Assembly: GCA_000302695.1 (NCBI GenBank)
Contig: AMFN01000023.1
Span: forward strand, 1 to 64,000
Origin: Enterobacteriaceae bacterium LSJC7
GTDB taxonomy: Bacteria > Pseudomonadota > Gammaproteobacteria > Enterobacterales > Enterobacteriaceae
Direction: 5' to 3'
DNA: 64,000 nucleotides
Both the position numbers and the translations under genes were made by a program. How positions within the stretch are numbered: position 1 is the first letter of the stretch; each line of letters opens with the position of its first letter. The notes beneath the pieces are model-generated. The model ran no database searches. It had not been told where the DNA came from and worked only from the letters and a program-made list of their open reading frames with translations. Of the stretch, positions 21,217-30,760 are shown one piece after another.

Positions 21217-23477
21217 TACGCACCACGCAGATTTTGCGCGGCCTGCACCATGTTGGCGAGCGCTGCACGGGTTTCCGGCCAGCCACGGGTTTTAAGGCCG
21301 CAGTCCGGGTTCACCCACAGCCGCTCTGCCGGGATGCGCTGCGCCGCTTTTTTCAGTAGCGCCTCAATCCACTCCACGCTCGGCACGTTTGGCGAGTGGA
21401 TGTCATACACACCCGGCCCAATTTCGTTCGGATAGTCAAACTCTTCAAACGACTCCAGCAGTTCCATATCCGAGCGTGACGTTTCAATGGTTATCACGTC
21501 GGCATCCAGCGCGGCGATGGAATCCATGATGTCGTTGAACTCGCAGTAACACATATGGGTGTGAATCTGGGTTTCGTTGCGGGCCACCGCCGCGTTCAGA
21601 CGAAACGCGTCCACCGCCCAGCTCAGGTACGCCTCCCAGTCACTGCGCTTGAGCGGCAGCCCCTCACGCAGCGCCGGTTCATCAATCTGGATAATGCCAA
21701 TCCCGGCGGCTTCCAGGTCTGCGACTTCGTCACGCAGCGCCAGCGCAATCTGTTTGGCGATGGTTTCACGGCTCACGTCTTCACGCGGGAACGACCAGCA
21801 CAGAATGGTTACCGGCCCGGTCAGCATGCCTTTCACCGGCTTATCGGTCAGCGACTGCGCGTATTTTGCCCACTCTACGGTAATGGGCTGCGGGCGGCTC
21901 ACATCGCCAATCACCACCGGCGGCTTCACGCAGCGCGAACCGTAGCTCTGCACCCAGCCGTTCTGGGTGAAGACAAAGCCGTCCAGGTGCTCGCCAAAGT
22001 ATTCCACCATGTCGTTACGCTCGGCTTCGCCGTGGACCAGCACATCCAGCCCCAGGCGCTCCTGCTCCTGCACCGCCTGTTTGATGTGCTCTGCGATGCC
22101 GGTACGGTAGTGGTTGGCATCCAGGTTGCCTTTTTTGAAGTCGAGGCGCAGACCGCGAATTTCGGTGGTTTGCGGGAAAGAGCCAATGGTGGTGGTCGGC
22201 CAGTCCGGCAGTTTGAAGCGTGCACGCTGGGCTTCGGCGCGTACCGGGTACGCATTCGCGCGCTGGCTGTCGCGGGCGGTGATAGCCGCCAGACGTTTTT
22301 CCACCGCCGGGTTGTGCACGCGGCTGGAGCTACGGCGAGCCTGAATCGGCGCACTCCACGCGCTGATTTTTGCGCTATCACCGCTGTTGAGCGCATCGCG
22401 CAGCAGCGCCAGTTCCTCACATTTTTGCAGCGCAAAGGCAAACCAGCTTTTCACTTCCGCATCCAGACGCGTTTCCACGCTGAGATCGATTGGGCTGTGC
22501 AGCAGCGAGCAGGAAGACCCCACCCAGAGCGCGCGTTTGCCCACCAGCGCGTTAACCTGCGCGTATTTTTCGCTCAGATCGGCGCGCCAGACGTTGCGCC
22601 CGTTGACCACGCCTGCGGAGAGCAGCCAGTCGGCAGGCAGGCGGCGATGCAGTTCGTTCACGTCATCGCGGCCGTGCACCAGGTCTACGTGCAGCCCCTG
22701 CACCGGTAGCGCGGTAATGGTATCGAGATTTTGCGTCACGCCTTCAAAGTAGGTGGTCAGCAGCAGCTTGACCTTGCCCGTCAGCGCGGCATAAGCCGGT
22801 TCAAACGCCTCCAGCCACGCCTGCGGCAGTTCCAGCACCAGCGCCGGTTCATCAATTTGCACCCACTCCACGCCACGTTTTGCCAGTTCTGCCAGCACCT
22901 GCTGGTACACCGGCAAGATATCGTTAAGCAGCGACAGACGGTCAAACGCCTCGCCCTTCACTTTGCCCAGCCACAGGTAGGTGACCGGTCCCAACAACAC
23001 TGGCTTCACGTTATGGCCCAGTGCGAGCGCTTCATCCACCTCATCAAGCAATTGTGTCCAGGTCAGGGCGAACTGCTGGCCTTTGGTAAATTCTGGCACC
23101 ATGTAGTGATAGTTGGTGTTAAACCATTTGGTCATTTCTGCCGCAGCCGCAGGCTCACCGCTCGGCGCGCGACCGCGGCCAATACGAAACAGCGTGTCGA
23201 TATCCACAACGCCGTCTTTGTTCTGGTGGCGCGCAGGCACGTTACCCAGCAGCAGGCTGGTGGTGAGCACATGATCGTACCAGGCGAAGTCGCCAACCGG
23301 CAGCAGGTCAATACCGGCGTCTTTCTGTTGCTGCCAGTGGCGAGCGCGCAACTCGCGGCCAACGGCCAGCAGTTCTTCACGCGAGCTGTTGCCCGCCCAG
23401 TAGCTTTCCTGCGCTTTTTTCAGTTCGCGGCGCAGACCGACGCGAGGGAAACCGAGAGTGTGGTTGCGAATAGTCAT
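21216..23477 (-). CDS. metE: Cobalamin-independent methionine synthase MetE
   Basis: A 753-residue enzyme, the same length as E. coli MetE, that transfers the methyl group of 5-methyltetrahydropteroyl-triglutamate to homocysteine. Two TIM barrels are recognisable: the N-terminal one begins [19 protein letters not shown], and the C-terminal one carries the zinc ligands in [10 protein letters not shown], the Glu of [10 protein letters not shown] and Cys of NPDCGLKTR. An in-frame extension to 23513 lacks homology, so the start is set at 23477, preceded by GGAG. It is divergent from metR; an ERIC element lies just upstream, between the start codon and the MetJ boxes. Confidence 0.97.
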   Translation of the reverse strand: MTIRNHTLGFPRVGLRRELKKAQESYWAGNSSREELLAVGRELRARHWQQQKDAGIDLLPVGDFAWYDHVLTTSLLLGNVPARHQNKDGVVDIDTLFRIGRGRAPSGEPAAAAEMTKWFNTNYHYMVPEFTKGQQFALTWTQLLDEVDEALALGHNVKPVLLGPVTYLWLGKVKGEAFDRLSLLNDILPVYQQVLAELAKRGVEWVQIDEPALVLELPQAWLEAFEPAYAALTGKVKLLLTTYFEGVTQNLDTITALPVQGLHVDLVHGRDDVNELHRRLPADWLLSAGVVNGRNVWRADLSEKYAQVNALVGKRALWVGSSCSLLHSPIDLSVETRLDAEVKSWFAFALQKCEELALLRDALNSGDSAKISAWSAPIQARRSSSRVHNPAVEKRLAAITARDSQRANAYPVRAEAQRARFKLPDWPTTTIGSFPQTTEIRGLRLDFKKGNLDANHYRTGIAEHIKQAVQEQERLGLDVLVHGEAERNDMVEYFGEHLDGFVFTQNGWVQSYGSRCVKPPVVIGDVSRPQPITVEWAKYAQSLTDKPVKGMLTGPVTILCWSFPREDVSRETIAKQIALALRDEVADLEAAGIGIIQIDEPALREGLPLKRSDWEAYLSWAVDAFRLNAAVARNETQIHTHMCYCEFNDIMDSIAALDADVITIETSRSDMELLESFEEFDYPNEIGPGVYDIHSPNVPSVEWIEALLKKAAQRIPAERLWVNPDCGLKTRGWPETRAALANMVQAAQNLRGA

Positions 23478-23517
23478 TTTTCTTCTCCATGTTGTCCGGG
23501 ATTCCAGCGCCAAACTC

Positions 23518-23632
23518 TAAATAATTCGGTTTGCAGGAAGGCGGCGACGCAGCGAGTCTCCGGGAGCTTACTCAAGTAAGTGACCGGAGTGAGCGAGGAA
23601 AGCCAACGCATCTGCAAGCTGAATTATGACGA
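23518..23632. repeat. ERIC element between metE and metR
   Basis: A roughly 115-bp imperfect palindrome. Its ends AATAATTCGGTTTGCAG and CTGCAAGCTGAATTAT are near inverted copies, and the centre GGGAGCTTACTCAAGTAAG followed by TGACCGGAGTGAGCG matches the core used for ERIC-PCR primers. The same unit occurs three times at 48169-48500. It lies 40 bp upstream of the metE start codon and so is probably inside the metE 5' untranslated region. Confidence 0.88.
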
Positions 23633-23637
23633 GTTTT

Positions 23638-23661
23638 GGACGTCTGGATGTTTACACATCT
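23638..23661. promoter_or_regulatory. Three tandem MetJ (met) boxes
   Basis: GGACGTCT, GGATGTTT and ACACATCT are contiguous 8-bp matches to the met box AGACGTCT. MetJ with S-adenosylmethionine binds such arrays and represses metE and metR. They lie in the shared metE-metR control region. Confidence 0.8.
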
Positions 23662-23712
23662 ATATTTGCCGGGTACTGTATATTCCTCAAGCGCAAATTG
23701 TTCATGGCCAAG

Positions 23713-23725
23713 TGAAGGACTTTCA
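23713..23725 (+). promoter_or_regulatory. Possible MetR site overlapping the metR start
   Basis: TGAAGGACTTTCA (23713-23725) is an exact match to the MetR consensus TGAA-N5-TTCA and overlaps both the metR ribosome binding site (GAAGGA) and the A of its ATG. It may act in autorepression, or arise by chance because the ribosome binding site supplies half of it. Confidence 0.45.
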
Positions 23726-24678
23726 TGATTGAGATAAAACATCTGCGAACCCTGCAGGCGCTGCGCAGCAGCGGGTCACTGGCGGGGGCGGCGGCGGTGC
23801 TGCATCAGACGCAGTCGGCGCTGTCGCATCAGTTTAGCGACCTGGAACAGCGCCTCGGCTTTCGGTTATTTGTGCGTAAAAGCCAGCCGCTGCGCTTTAC
23901 GGCACAGGGCGAGATTTTGCTGCGCCTGGCAGAGCAGGTGTTGCCGCAAATCAGTCGTGCACTACAGTCCTGCAACGAACCGCAGCAAACCCGGCTGCGC
24001 CTGGCCATTGAATGCCACAGTTGCATTCAGTGGCTCACGCCTGCGCTTGAGCAGTTCCGCACACTGTGGCCACAGGTAGAAATGGATTTTCATTCTGGGG
24101 TGACTTTCGATCCGCAGCCTGCCCTACAGCAGGATGAGCTGGATATTGTGTTAACGTCTGACATCCTGCCACGCAGCGGCCTGCACTATTCGCCGATGTT
24201 CGATTATGAGGTGCGGCTGGTACTGGCAAGCGATCATCCGCTGGCGGGCAAAACCCACATCCAGCCCGAAGATCTGGCAAACGAGACGTTACTGATTTAC
24301 CCGGTGCAGCGCAGTCGCCTTGATATCTGGCGTCACTTCCTGCAACCGGCTGGGGTCAGCCCGGCACTCAAAAGTGTGGATAACACGCTACTGTTGATTC
24401 AGATGGTGTCGGCGCGCATGGGCATCGCCGCGCTGCCGCATTGGGTGGTGGAAAGCTTTGAGCGCCAGGGCCTGGTGGTGACCAAAACCCTGGGCGAAGG
24501 ACTGTGGAGCCGCCTTTACGCCGCCGTGCGCGACGGCGAGCAGCGCCAGCCGGTGACGGAGGCGTTTATTCGTTCGGCGCGCAATCACGCCTGTGAGAAT
24601 CTGCCGTTTGTGCGCAGCGCGGAGCGACCCAGCGCCGATGTACCCACAGCGAAGCCAGTATCACCGCTCCACCCATAA
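23725..24678 (+). CDS. metR: LysR-type transcriptional regulator MetR
   Basis: A 317-residue LysR-type regulator, the same length as E. coli MetR, which activates metE and other methionine genes with homocysteine as co-inducer. The N-terminal winged helix-turn-helix spans about residues 1-60 ([34 protein letters not shown]), followed by the substrate-binding-like domain. Divergent from metE, with met boxes and a possible MetR site upstream. Its last 113 bases overlap the end of convergent yigM. Confidence 0.96.
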   Translation: MIEIKHLRTLQALRSSGSLAGAAAVLHQTQSALSHQFSDLEQRLGFRLFVRKSQPLRFTAQGEILLRLAEQVLPQISRALQSCNEPQQTRLRLAIECHSCIQWLTPALEQFRTLWPQVEMDFHSGVTFDPQPALQQDELDIVLTSDILPRSGLHYSPMFDYEVRLVLASDHPLAGKTHIQPEDLANETLLIYPVQRSRLDIWRHFLQPAGVSPALKSVDNTLLLIQMVSARMGIAALPHWVVESFERQGLVVTKTLGEGLWSRLYAAVRDGEQRQPVTEAFIRSARNHACENLPFVRSAERPSADVPTAKPVSPLHP

Positions 24679-25465
24679 GAAAACTCGGCCAGTGGGGCTG
24701 CTGCTGCCAGATGGCAAGATTAACCAGCAGCCCCGCCGGGACATGCATGTTATTCATGATACCAAGCGTACCGGCATCCACCTGAGTTGCACCGTAGTTC
24801 CACATAAAATACCCAAGCCCGGATGCGACCAGGCCCAGCCACACCAGAATGCCCCACTGTAGCCCGGTGCTCGGTAATTTTTGCGGATTGCCCAGCGCAA
24901 ACCACGCCACCAGCGCCACAAGAAATGCCCCCAGATAGAACCAGGAAAAGGCGCAGTGCTGCGGCATAGGGCTGACTTCCATCAGTCGCTTATAGCCCAC
25001 CATACCGATAGCAAAACTGATATTAGCAAGCTGCACCAGCAGCAGGCCGGTCCAGAAATGATCGCTGATGCGGTCGTAGCGGATGATGGCCGCACCCAGC
25101 ACAGCCAGCAGCGCACTCAACGCGTAGCTCCAGCGCAGCCTGCGCCCGCTCATCAGGTCATAGATAAGCGTGATGTACAGCGGCGTAAGCACGGTAAAGA
25201 GCAGGAACTCAGACACCGAAAGATAGAGATAAGCCTGGAAGCTCAGCAAATACATAATGCCCAGCTGTAGCGCGCCCACCAGCATGTACATCACCAGCGT
25301 TTTAAGTGGATAGCCGCGCACGCGCAGAAACGGCAAAAACACCAGCGCCGCCAGCCCTACGCGCATCAGCACGGAGAAATAGCTGTCCACGTGGCCCGCC
25401 AGATATTCGCCAATCAGGCTAAAGGAAAACGCCCACAGAATAGTGGTAATGATAAGTAGCGCCAC
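24566..25465 (-). CDS. yigM: Biotin transporter YigM (BioP), EamA family
   Basis: A 299-residue inner-membrane protein with ten predicted helices in two EamA repeats; the E. coli homologue transports biotin. The frame is open to a TTG at 25522, but that would read through the -10 sequence TATAAT (25508-25513, minus strand). The GTG at 25465 is preceded by GGAG with 6-base spacing and gives exactly the E. coli length, so it is chosen. The 3' end overlaps metR by 113 bp in a convergent arrangement. Conserved end segments include [24 protein letters not shown]. Confidence 0.9.
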   Translation of the reverse strand: MALLIITTILWAFSFSLIGEYLAGHVDSYFSVLMRVGLAALVFLPFLRVRGYPLKTLVMYMLVGALQLGIMYLLSFQAYLYLSVSEFLLFTVLTPLYITLIYDLMSGRRLRWSYALSALLAVLGAAIIRYDRISDHFWTGLLLVQLANISFAIGMVGYKRLMEVSPMPQHCAFSWFYLGAFLVALVAWFALGNPQKLPSTGLQWGILVWLGLVASGLGYFMWNYGATQVDAGTLGIMNNMHVPAGLLVNLAIWQQQPHWPSFLMGGAVILASLWVHRRWVAPRCAQTADSHRRDCAPNE

Positions 25466-25545
25466 GTTGTGCTCCGCCTCAGGCTCCAGGGTGTCCCGGC
25501 CTGTTGAATTATAGTGAGGCAAGCATTGTAGCGAACAATGAGGTT

Positions 25546-25574
25546 GACGAATGGTCGATATTAAACCATTCGTC
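25546..25574. repeat. 10-bp perfect inverted repeat between yigL and yigM
   Basis: GACGAATGGT (25546-25555) and ACCATTCGTC (25565-25574) pair perfectly around a 9-base loop. It lies 10 bases from the yigL stop and just upstream of the yigM promoter. There is no proper T-run on the minus strand. Candidate operator of yigM or mRNA hairpin. Confidence 0.5.
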
Positions 25575-25583
25575 AGACAAAAA

Positions 25584-26399
25584 TTACTCCGCGTTCAGAA
25601 ATAAGCGGCGCAGGTAATGCGGTACCGCATCGTCAGCGTTAGTCCCAATCACTTCCAGCTCCGCCAGTAAATCCTTCAGGCGCTGATGGGCATTGCCCAT
25701 GATGCAGCCCTTACCTGCCATAGAGAGCATCTCTTTGTCATTCATGCCGTCGCCAAAGGAAATGCACTCTTTAAGGCTATAGCCCATTGCTTTGGCAACT
25801 GCCTCCAGCGCATGGCCTTTGGAGACGCCGCCCGCCATCACTTCAAGGCAGGTCACGGTTGAAAAACTGACGTTCACCCGGTCGCCCCAGCGTGCATTAA
25901 TAGCCTGCTCCAGCGGCAGCAGTTTGTCGTGATCGTCACAGGTAAAAAACACTTTGCTGACGCCGTCGGTTTCGAGCAAACCAGGCTCAAACAGCTGATA
26001 GCTGAACTCGCCTTCCTGAAAATACTCCATCATTTCCGGGCGATGGCGGCTCATAAACCAGTCGTCGCCGCGATAAACGTTGGTGATAATGTGGGCATCG
26101 TCGCGCACCACACCGTACAGGTCGGCGGCAATGTCGCGGTCCAGATCGTGGGTAAACACCAGGTTGCCGTCGGTGTCGTGCACGCGCGCTCCATTGGAGG
26201 TGATCATGTAGGCGCGAATTTCCAGGCTGTCGCGGATCTGGGCCACATCAATGTGATGACGACCAGTGGCGAAGACAAAATGCACGTCGCGCTCGGTCAG
26301 CAGTTTCAGGGTTTCTTTGGCGTAAGGCGTAAGAACATGGGCAGGCGACAGCAGCGTGCCGTCTAAATCAGATGCAACAACCTGGTACATAGGGTTCAT
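25584..26399 (-). CDS. yigL: HAD-family sugar phosphatase YigL
   Basis: A 271-residue HAD IIB (Cof-type) phosphatase; the E. coli enzyme dephosphorylates pyridoxal phosphate and sugar phosphates and relieves glucose-phosphate stress. Motif I is SDLDGTLLS, motif II FATGR and motif IV FGDGMNDKEML. The start at 26399 is chosen because GAGG lies 5 bases upstream; homologues begin three codons later at MYQVV and the open frame extends to 26420. It follows pldB by about 20 bases on the same strand, as in E. coli. Confidence 0.94.
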   Translation of the reverse strand: MNPMYQVVASDLDGTLLSPAHVLTPYAKETLKLLTERDVHFVFATGRHHIDVAQIRDSLEIRAYMITSNGARVHDTDGNLVFTHDLDRDIAADLYGVVRDDAHIITNVYRGDDWFMSRHRPEMMEYFQEGEFSYQLFEPGLLETDGVSKVFFTCDDHDKLLPLEQAINARWGDRVNVSFSTVTCLEVMAGGVSKGHALEAVAKAMGYSLKECISFGDGMNDKEMLSMAGKGCIMGNAHQRLKDLLAELEVIGTNADDAVPHYLRRLFLNAE

Positions 26400-26420
26400 T
26401 CTACCTCTGGAGTCAGTCAA

Positions 26421-27419
26421 TCAGTTGTGCCGGTCGAAGAAATCAACAATGGCATTGAGTGCAATAGCGCGCATCTCGTCCGTTTCAAACAGGATCTCGT
26501 GAAACGCACCGGTAATGGTTAGCGGTGTTTCCCCTTCGCAGGGGTTGCCTGCCGCCACGCGCTCGGCGCAGAAGCGGTCGTGCATCCGGTTATCCACCAC
26601 GCGGTCATCTTCTGCCTGTATCAGCAGCATCGGCGTGGTGGTCTGGGCCGCGTGGGCAATCACCTGCTCACCGGCAAGGATACCTTCGCGCACCCAGTGG
26701 TAAGTCGGTCCACCGACGCGCAGGCTCGGATCGTCGGCATAAAAACGCAGGTTGCGACGATAGCGCTCACGGCTGTGGGTCAGCACGTTAAGACCAAACG
26801 GCAGCGCGCGCCAGCGACCGGTGCCAATGGCGTAATTTTCGCGGATACGCTGATGGCCTTCGGCCCAGTCGAGGATGTGGCGCACCATCCACTCCGGCAG
26901 ACGCAGCACAATGCCAAACATTGGCGCGCACAGCGCCACGGCATCAAACGCCTGCGGGTTGCGCTGCAAAAACAGCGTGGTAATCGCACCGCCCATCGAA
27001 TGGGCCAGCGCGTAGCGCTTACGCCACGGGCCGTCCGCGATTTCGCGCTGCCACAGCAGCTCCAGGTCATCCACATAGTCACTGAATTTCACCACGTGGC
27101 CCCGGTGTGTGTCCGACAGCATGCGCCCGGAGCGCCCCTGGCCACGGTGGTCAATAATCAGCACGTCAAAACCACAGTGGAACAAGTCCCAAGCGAGCTC
27201 CGCATACTTGACGTAGCTTTCAATGCGACCTGGCGAAATCAGCACCACACGGTCGTGCTGTGGCGCCAAAAAACGCACAAAGCGCAACGGCACGCCGTCC
27301 ACGCCAACCAGTTCGCACTCTTCCCGTTGCTGCCAGAAGTCCATCAATGGACCCATGGTAAAAGCAGCAAATGCTTTCTCCCTGTTCAGCCAACTCTTTT
27401 TATGCTGAGACTCCGGCAT
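26421..27419 (-). CDS. pldB: Lysophospholipase L2 PldB
   Basis: A 332-residue alpha/beta hydrolase (E. coli: 340) that cleaves lysophospholipids at the inner membrane. The nucleophile is in AHSMGGAITT, and the acid and His are likely in IQAEDDRVVDNRMHD and GAFHEILFE. The frame stays open to 27497, but the ATG at 27419 has a strong GGAGG 8 bases upstream and aligns with the E. coli N terminus (MPESQHKKSWLNREKAFAAF), so it is preferred. Divergent from rhtB, same operon as yigL. Confidence 0.93.
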   Translation of the reverse strand: MPESQHKKSWLNREKAFAAFTMGPLMDFWQQREECELVGVDGVPLRFVRFLAPQHDRVVLISPGRIESYVKYAELAWDLFHCGFDVLIIDHRGQGRSGRMLSDTHRGHVVKFSDYVDDLELLWQREIADGPWRKRYALAHSMGGAITTLFLQRNPQAFDAVALCAPMFGIVLRLPEWMVRHILDWAEGHQRIRENYAIGTGRWRALPFGLNVLTHSRERYRRNLRFYADDPSLRVGGPTYHWVREGILAGEQVIAHAAQTTTPMLLIQAEDDRVVDNRMHDRFCAERVAAGNPCEGETPLTITGAFHEILFETDEMRAIALNAIVDFFDRHN

Positions 27420-27523
27420 TCTTGCCGCCTCCGCGCGTGGAATATCGCTTTTTTTCTGGCTCATGGAATAACCATAAACAATACCGTATTGTGGCATAAA
27501 CAGACGCCCAGCGGGAGTTTCAC

Positions 27524-28144
27524 ATGAGTTTTGAATGGTGGTGTACCTACCTGCTTACCACCCTGATTCTGAGCCTGTCCCCGGGCTCAGGCGCGATTAA
27601 CACCATGACCACTGCCATCGGTCACGGCTACCGCGGTGCTGTGGCATCAATTAGCGGTTTGCAGGTTGGCCTGTCGGTTCACATTGTGCTGGTTGGTGCC
27701 GGGCTGGGCGCGCTGTTCTCGCGCTCGGTGCTGGCATTTGAGGTGCTGAAATGGGCCGGTGCCGCTTACCTTATCTGGCTCGGCATCCAGCAGTGGCGGG
27801 CGGCGGGAGCAGTTGATTTGAATACGCTGGCGCGAACCCAGCCGCGTAGCCAGTTGTTCCGCCGCGCGGTGTTTGTGAACCTGACTAACCCGAAAAGCAT
27901 TGTTTTTCTGGCGGCGCTGTTCCCGCAGTTTATCGTGCCGCATCAGCCCCAGGCGGCGCAGTACCTGATTCTCGGCGTCACAACCGTTGCTGTCGATATT
28001 CTGGTGATGATTGGCTACGCCACGCTTGCCAAACGCATTGCCGGCTGGCTGAAAGGACCGCGCCAGATGGGCGCGCTCAACCGGGTCTTTGGCTCACTGT
28101 TTATGTTGGTTGGCGCACTGCTTGCAAGCGCGCGCCATGCCTGA
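27524..28144 (+). CDS. rhtB: Homoserine/homoserine lactone efflux protein RhtB
   Basis: A 206-residue LysE-family exporter with about six membrane helices, the same length as E. coli RhtB, giving export of homoserine and its lactone. The family signature [12 protein letters not shown] lies near residues 18-29 and [18 protein letters not shown] in the middle. Divergent from pldB, convergent with rhtC; the short gap to rhtC contains the hairpin GCCGGG-CGCAG-CCCGGC (28151-28167) without a T-run. Confidence 0.95.
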   Translation: MSFEWWCTYLLTTLILSLSPGSGAINTMTTAIGHGYRGAVASISGLQVGLSVHIVLVGAGLGALFSRSVLAFEVLKWAGAAYLIWLGIQQWRAAGAVDLNTLARTQPRSQLFRRAVFVNLTNPKSIVFLAALFPQFIVPHQPQAAQYLILGVTTVAVDILVMIGYATLAKRIAGWLKGPRQMGALNRVFGSLFMLVGALLASARHA

Positions 28145-28175
28145 GAAGACGCCGGGCGCAGCCCGGCATCGGCGG

Positions 28176-28799
28176 TTAGCGGGAAATGATGAGATGAATG
28201 CCAAAGCCGGCAAACAGGGCACCGGCCACACCGTCAATCCACTTTGCCAGCTTCTGGTAGCCCCGGCGCATGGCCGGTAGCGCGAACAGGCTTGCCACCA
28301 GGGTAAACCACGCCAGCGTTTCCAGCGCAATCAGCGCGAAAATGCCCCAGCGCTCAGACGCGCCAATGTTGTCGCCAACAAACAGCGAGAAAACGCTACC
28401 AAAGTAAATAATGGCCTTTGGGTTAGCCAGATTGGTCAGTAAACCTTTCACAAAACTACGCCCACCGCGCGCCAGTTCCACCTGCGCTGCCGGTTCAGCG
28501 ATGTCGCTTTTTTTCTTAAGCGCCCCACGCAGCATCTGCCAGCCCATCCAGCACAGATACAGACCACCGCCAACCATGATGATGTTATGTAACCAGGCCA
28601 TTTTCTCAAGAATGAGGTGCAGGCCGAGTAATGCCACGCCCGCCCAGACCATCACGCCGCAGGTAATGCCCAGTACGCCCATCATCGCCTCTTTGCGCGA
28701 GCGGCTGACGGCGGTCTGCGACACGAAGAAAAAATCAGGGCCGGGACTCATCAGCGCCACAATGTGCACCAGCGCCACGGTCAGGAATAACATCAACAT
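28176..28799 (-). CDS. rhtC: Threonine efflux protein RhtC
   Basis: A 207-residue LysE-family inner-membrane exporter (E. coli: 206) that exports threonine. The signature MSPGPDFFFVSQTA is near residues 17-30 and NLANPKAIIYFGSVFS follows. The frame opens at 28835, but homologues start MLMLFLTVA, so the ATG at 28799 is used. It lies 67 bp downstream of recQ on the same strand, as in E. coli; no intrinsic terminator is visible in between, so read-through is possible. Confidence 0.94.
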   Translation of the reverse strand: MLMLFLTVALVHIVALMSPGPDFFFVSQTAVSRSRKEAMMGVLGITCGVMVWAGVALLGLHLILEKMAWLHNIIMVGGGLYLCWMGWQMLRGALKKKSDIAEPAAQVELARGGRSFVKGLLTNLANPKAIIYFGSVFSLFVGDNIGASERWGIFALIALETLAWFTLVASLFALPAMRRGYQKLAKWIDGVAGALFAGFGIHLIISR

Positions 28800-28866
28800 A
28801 GATACGCTCAGGATGAAAACAAGAAGAGCCTCCATCCTGCCACGTTTAGAAAGGTCTGACTACGGG

Positions 28867-30699
28867 TTACTCATCCGGGCCGTCAACATGCTCGCGGATA
28901 AGCGTCATGAAAGGCATACCAAAACGCTCCAGCTTGCGCGTGCCTACGCCGTTGACGCTCAGCATCTCCCCTGGACTGAGCGGCATTTGCTCGGCCATTT
29001 CAATCAGCGTGGCGTCGTTAAACACCACATACGGCGGGATATTTTCTTCATCGGCAATCGCCTTACGCAGTTTGCGCAGCTTGGCAAACAGCTTGCGGTC
29101 GTAGTTGCCCACGGCCGCGCGCTGGCTGACGCGCGCCTTAAGCGCCTGCACGCGCGGCACCGCCAGCATCAGCGGCGCTTCACCACGCAGCAGCGGACGC
29201 GCCGCTTCGGTAAGCTGGAGTGCAGAATGCTGGGCGATGTTCTGCGTCACCACGCCCAGATGAATCAGCTGGCGAATCACGCTGACCCAGTGCTCCTGGG
29301 TCTGGTCGCGCCCGATGCCGTAAACCGGCAGCTTGTCGTGCTGGAACTCGCGAATGCGCTGGTTATTGGCACCGCGCAGCACCTCCACCACATAGCCCAT
29401 GCCAAAGCGCTGGTTGACGCGATAAATGGTCGATAACGCTTTTTGCGCCTCCACCAGGCCATCGTAGCGGCGCGGCGGATCGAGGCAGATATCGCAGTTG
29501 CCGCACGGCTGCTGGCGGCCTTCACCAAAGTAGTTGAGCAGTACCAGGCGCCGGCAGGTCTGGGCCTCCGCAAACGCGCCCATCGCGTTGAGCTTGTGGC
29601 GCTCGATATCCTGCAACTGCCCGGCGGGTTTTTCCTCCAGGCAGCGGCGCAACCACGCCATATCAGCCGGATCGTAAAACAACATGGCTTCAGCCGGCAG
29701 GCCATCGCGCCCGGCGCGTCCGGTTTCCTGGTAATACGATTCGATGTTGCGTGGGATATCAAAGTGCACCACAAAGCGCACGTTGGGCTTGTTGATGCCC
29801 ATCCCAAAAGCCACGGTCGCCACCACAATTTGCAGGTCGTCGCGCTGGAATTTCTCCTGCACGTTCGCGCGCACCGCGTTATCAAGCCCGGCGTGATAGG
29901 CACCGGCGCTGATGCCGCGCGCCTGCAAGCGTGCCGCGGTGTCTTCGACTTTTGAGCGGCTGTTGCAGTAGATGATGCCGGATTTACCGCGCTGCTCCTG
30001 CACGTAGCGCAGCAGCTGGTCCATCGGTTTGAATTTTTCCATCAGCATGTAGCGGATGTTGGGGCGGTCAAAGCTGCTGACCTGAATCAGCGGGTCCTGC
30101 AAACCCAGCAGGCGCACAATGTCCAGGCGCGTCGTTTCATCAGCCGTGGCGGTCAGCGCCACAAAGGGCACCTGCGGCAGATGGGCGCGCAACTGGCCCA
30201 GCAGTGCGTATTCCGGGCGAAAGTCATGGCCCCACTGGGAAATACAGTGCGCCTCATCCACTGCCAGTAGAGAGAGGTTCCACTGCGACAGCCTGTCGAT
30301 GAAGTTATCCATCATCAGGCGTTCAGGGGCAATGTAGAGCAGGCGCACCTGGCCACTGCGACAGCCGTCCATTACCGCCATCTGCTCCTCACGGCTCTGC
30401 GTGGAGTTCAGGCAGGCGGCAGACACGCCGTTAGCCAGAAGCTGGTCAACCTGGTCTTTCATCAGCGAGATAAGCGGTGAGACCACCACCGTCAGCCCGC
30501 TGAACACCAGCGCGGGGATCTGATAGCACAGTGATTTACCGCCGCCCGTGGGCATCACCACCAGGCTGTCGCGCCCGCTGAGCACCGTGCTGATAATGGT
30601 TTCCTGGCCTGGGCGGAACTGCTGGTAGCCGAAGGTTTCCTGCAAAACCTGTCTTGCCAGCGATTCCTGGTTTAATACTTCCGCCTGCGCCACGTTCAC
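28867..30699 (-). CDS. recQ: ATP-dependent DNA helicase RecQ
   Basis: A 610-residue 3'-5' helicase (E. coli: 609) of the RecF recombination pathway. Motif I is MPTGGGKSLCYQIPAL, motif II AVDEAHCISQWGHDFRPEY and motif VI QETGRAGRDGLPAE. The zinc-binding Cys residues are in CRRLVLLNYFGE and CGNCDICLDPP, then a winged helix, and a C-terminal HRDC domain from about residue 530. The pldA terminator lies directly upstream on the same strand, so it has its own promoter near 30700-30750. Confidence 0.97.
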   Translation of the reverse strand: MNVAQAEVLNQESLARQVLQETFGYQQFRPGQETIISTVLSGRDSLVVMPTGGGKSLCYQIPALVFSGLTVVVSPLISLMKDQVDQLLANGVSAACLNSTQSREEQMAVMDGCRSGQVRLLYIAPERLMMDNFIDRLSQWNLSLLAVDEAHCISQWGHDFRPEYALLGQLRAHLPQVPFVALTATADETTRLDIVRLLGLQDPLIQVSSFDRPNIRYMLMEKFKPMDQLLRYVQEQRGKSGIIYCNSRSKVEDTAARLQARGISAGAYHAGLDNAVRANVQEKFQRDDLQIVVATVAFGMGINKPNVRFVVHFDIPRNIESYYQETGRAGRDGLPAEAMLFYDPADMAWLRRCLEEKPAGQLQDIERHKLNAMGAFAEAQTCRRLVLLNYFGEGRQQPCGNCDICLDPPRRYDGLVEAQKALSTIYRVNQRFGMGYVVEVLRGANNQRIREFQHDKLPVYGIGRDQTQEHWVSVIRQLIHLGVVTQNIAQHSALQLTEAARPLLRGEAPLMLAVPRVQALKARVSQRAAVGNYDRKLFAKLRKLRKAIADEENIPPYVVFNDATLIEMAEQMPLSPGEMLSVNGVGTRKLERFGMPFMTLIREHVDGPDE

Positions 30700-30707
30700 C
30701 CCACCTG

Positions 30708-30741
30708 CTTAAAAAGAAACAGGCGCTATTTTCAGCGCCTG
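30708..30741 (-). terminator. Rho-independent terminator of pldA
   Basis: CAGGCGCT (30734-30741 read on minus) pairs with AGCGCCTG (30720-30727) around a 6-base loop and is followed on the minus strand by TTTCTTTTT (30711-30719). It lies between the pldA stop and recQ. Confidence 0.87.
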
Positions 30742-30760
30742 AGAGATAAACTGCAATGCC

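Noticed and set aside
21555-22709. 384-codon frame opposite metE
   Set aside because: Shadow of metE; composition Arg/His/Gln-rich as usual for such antisense frames.
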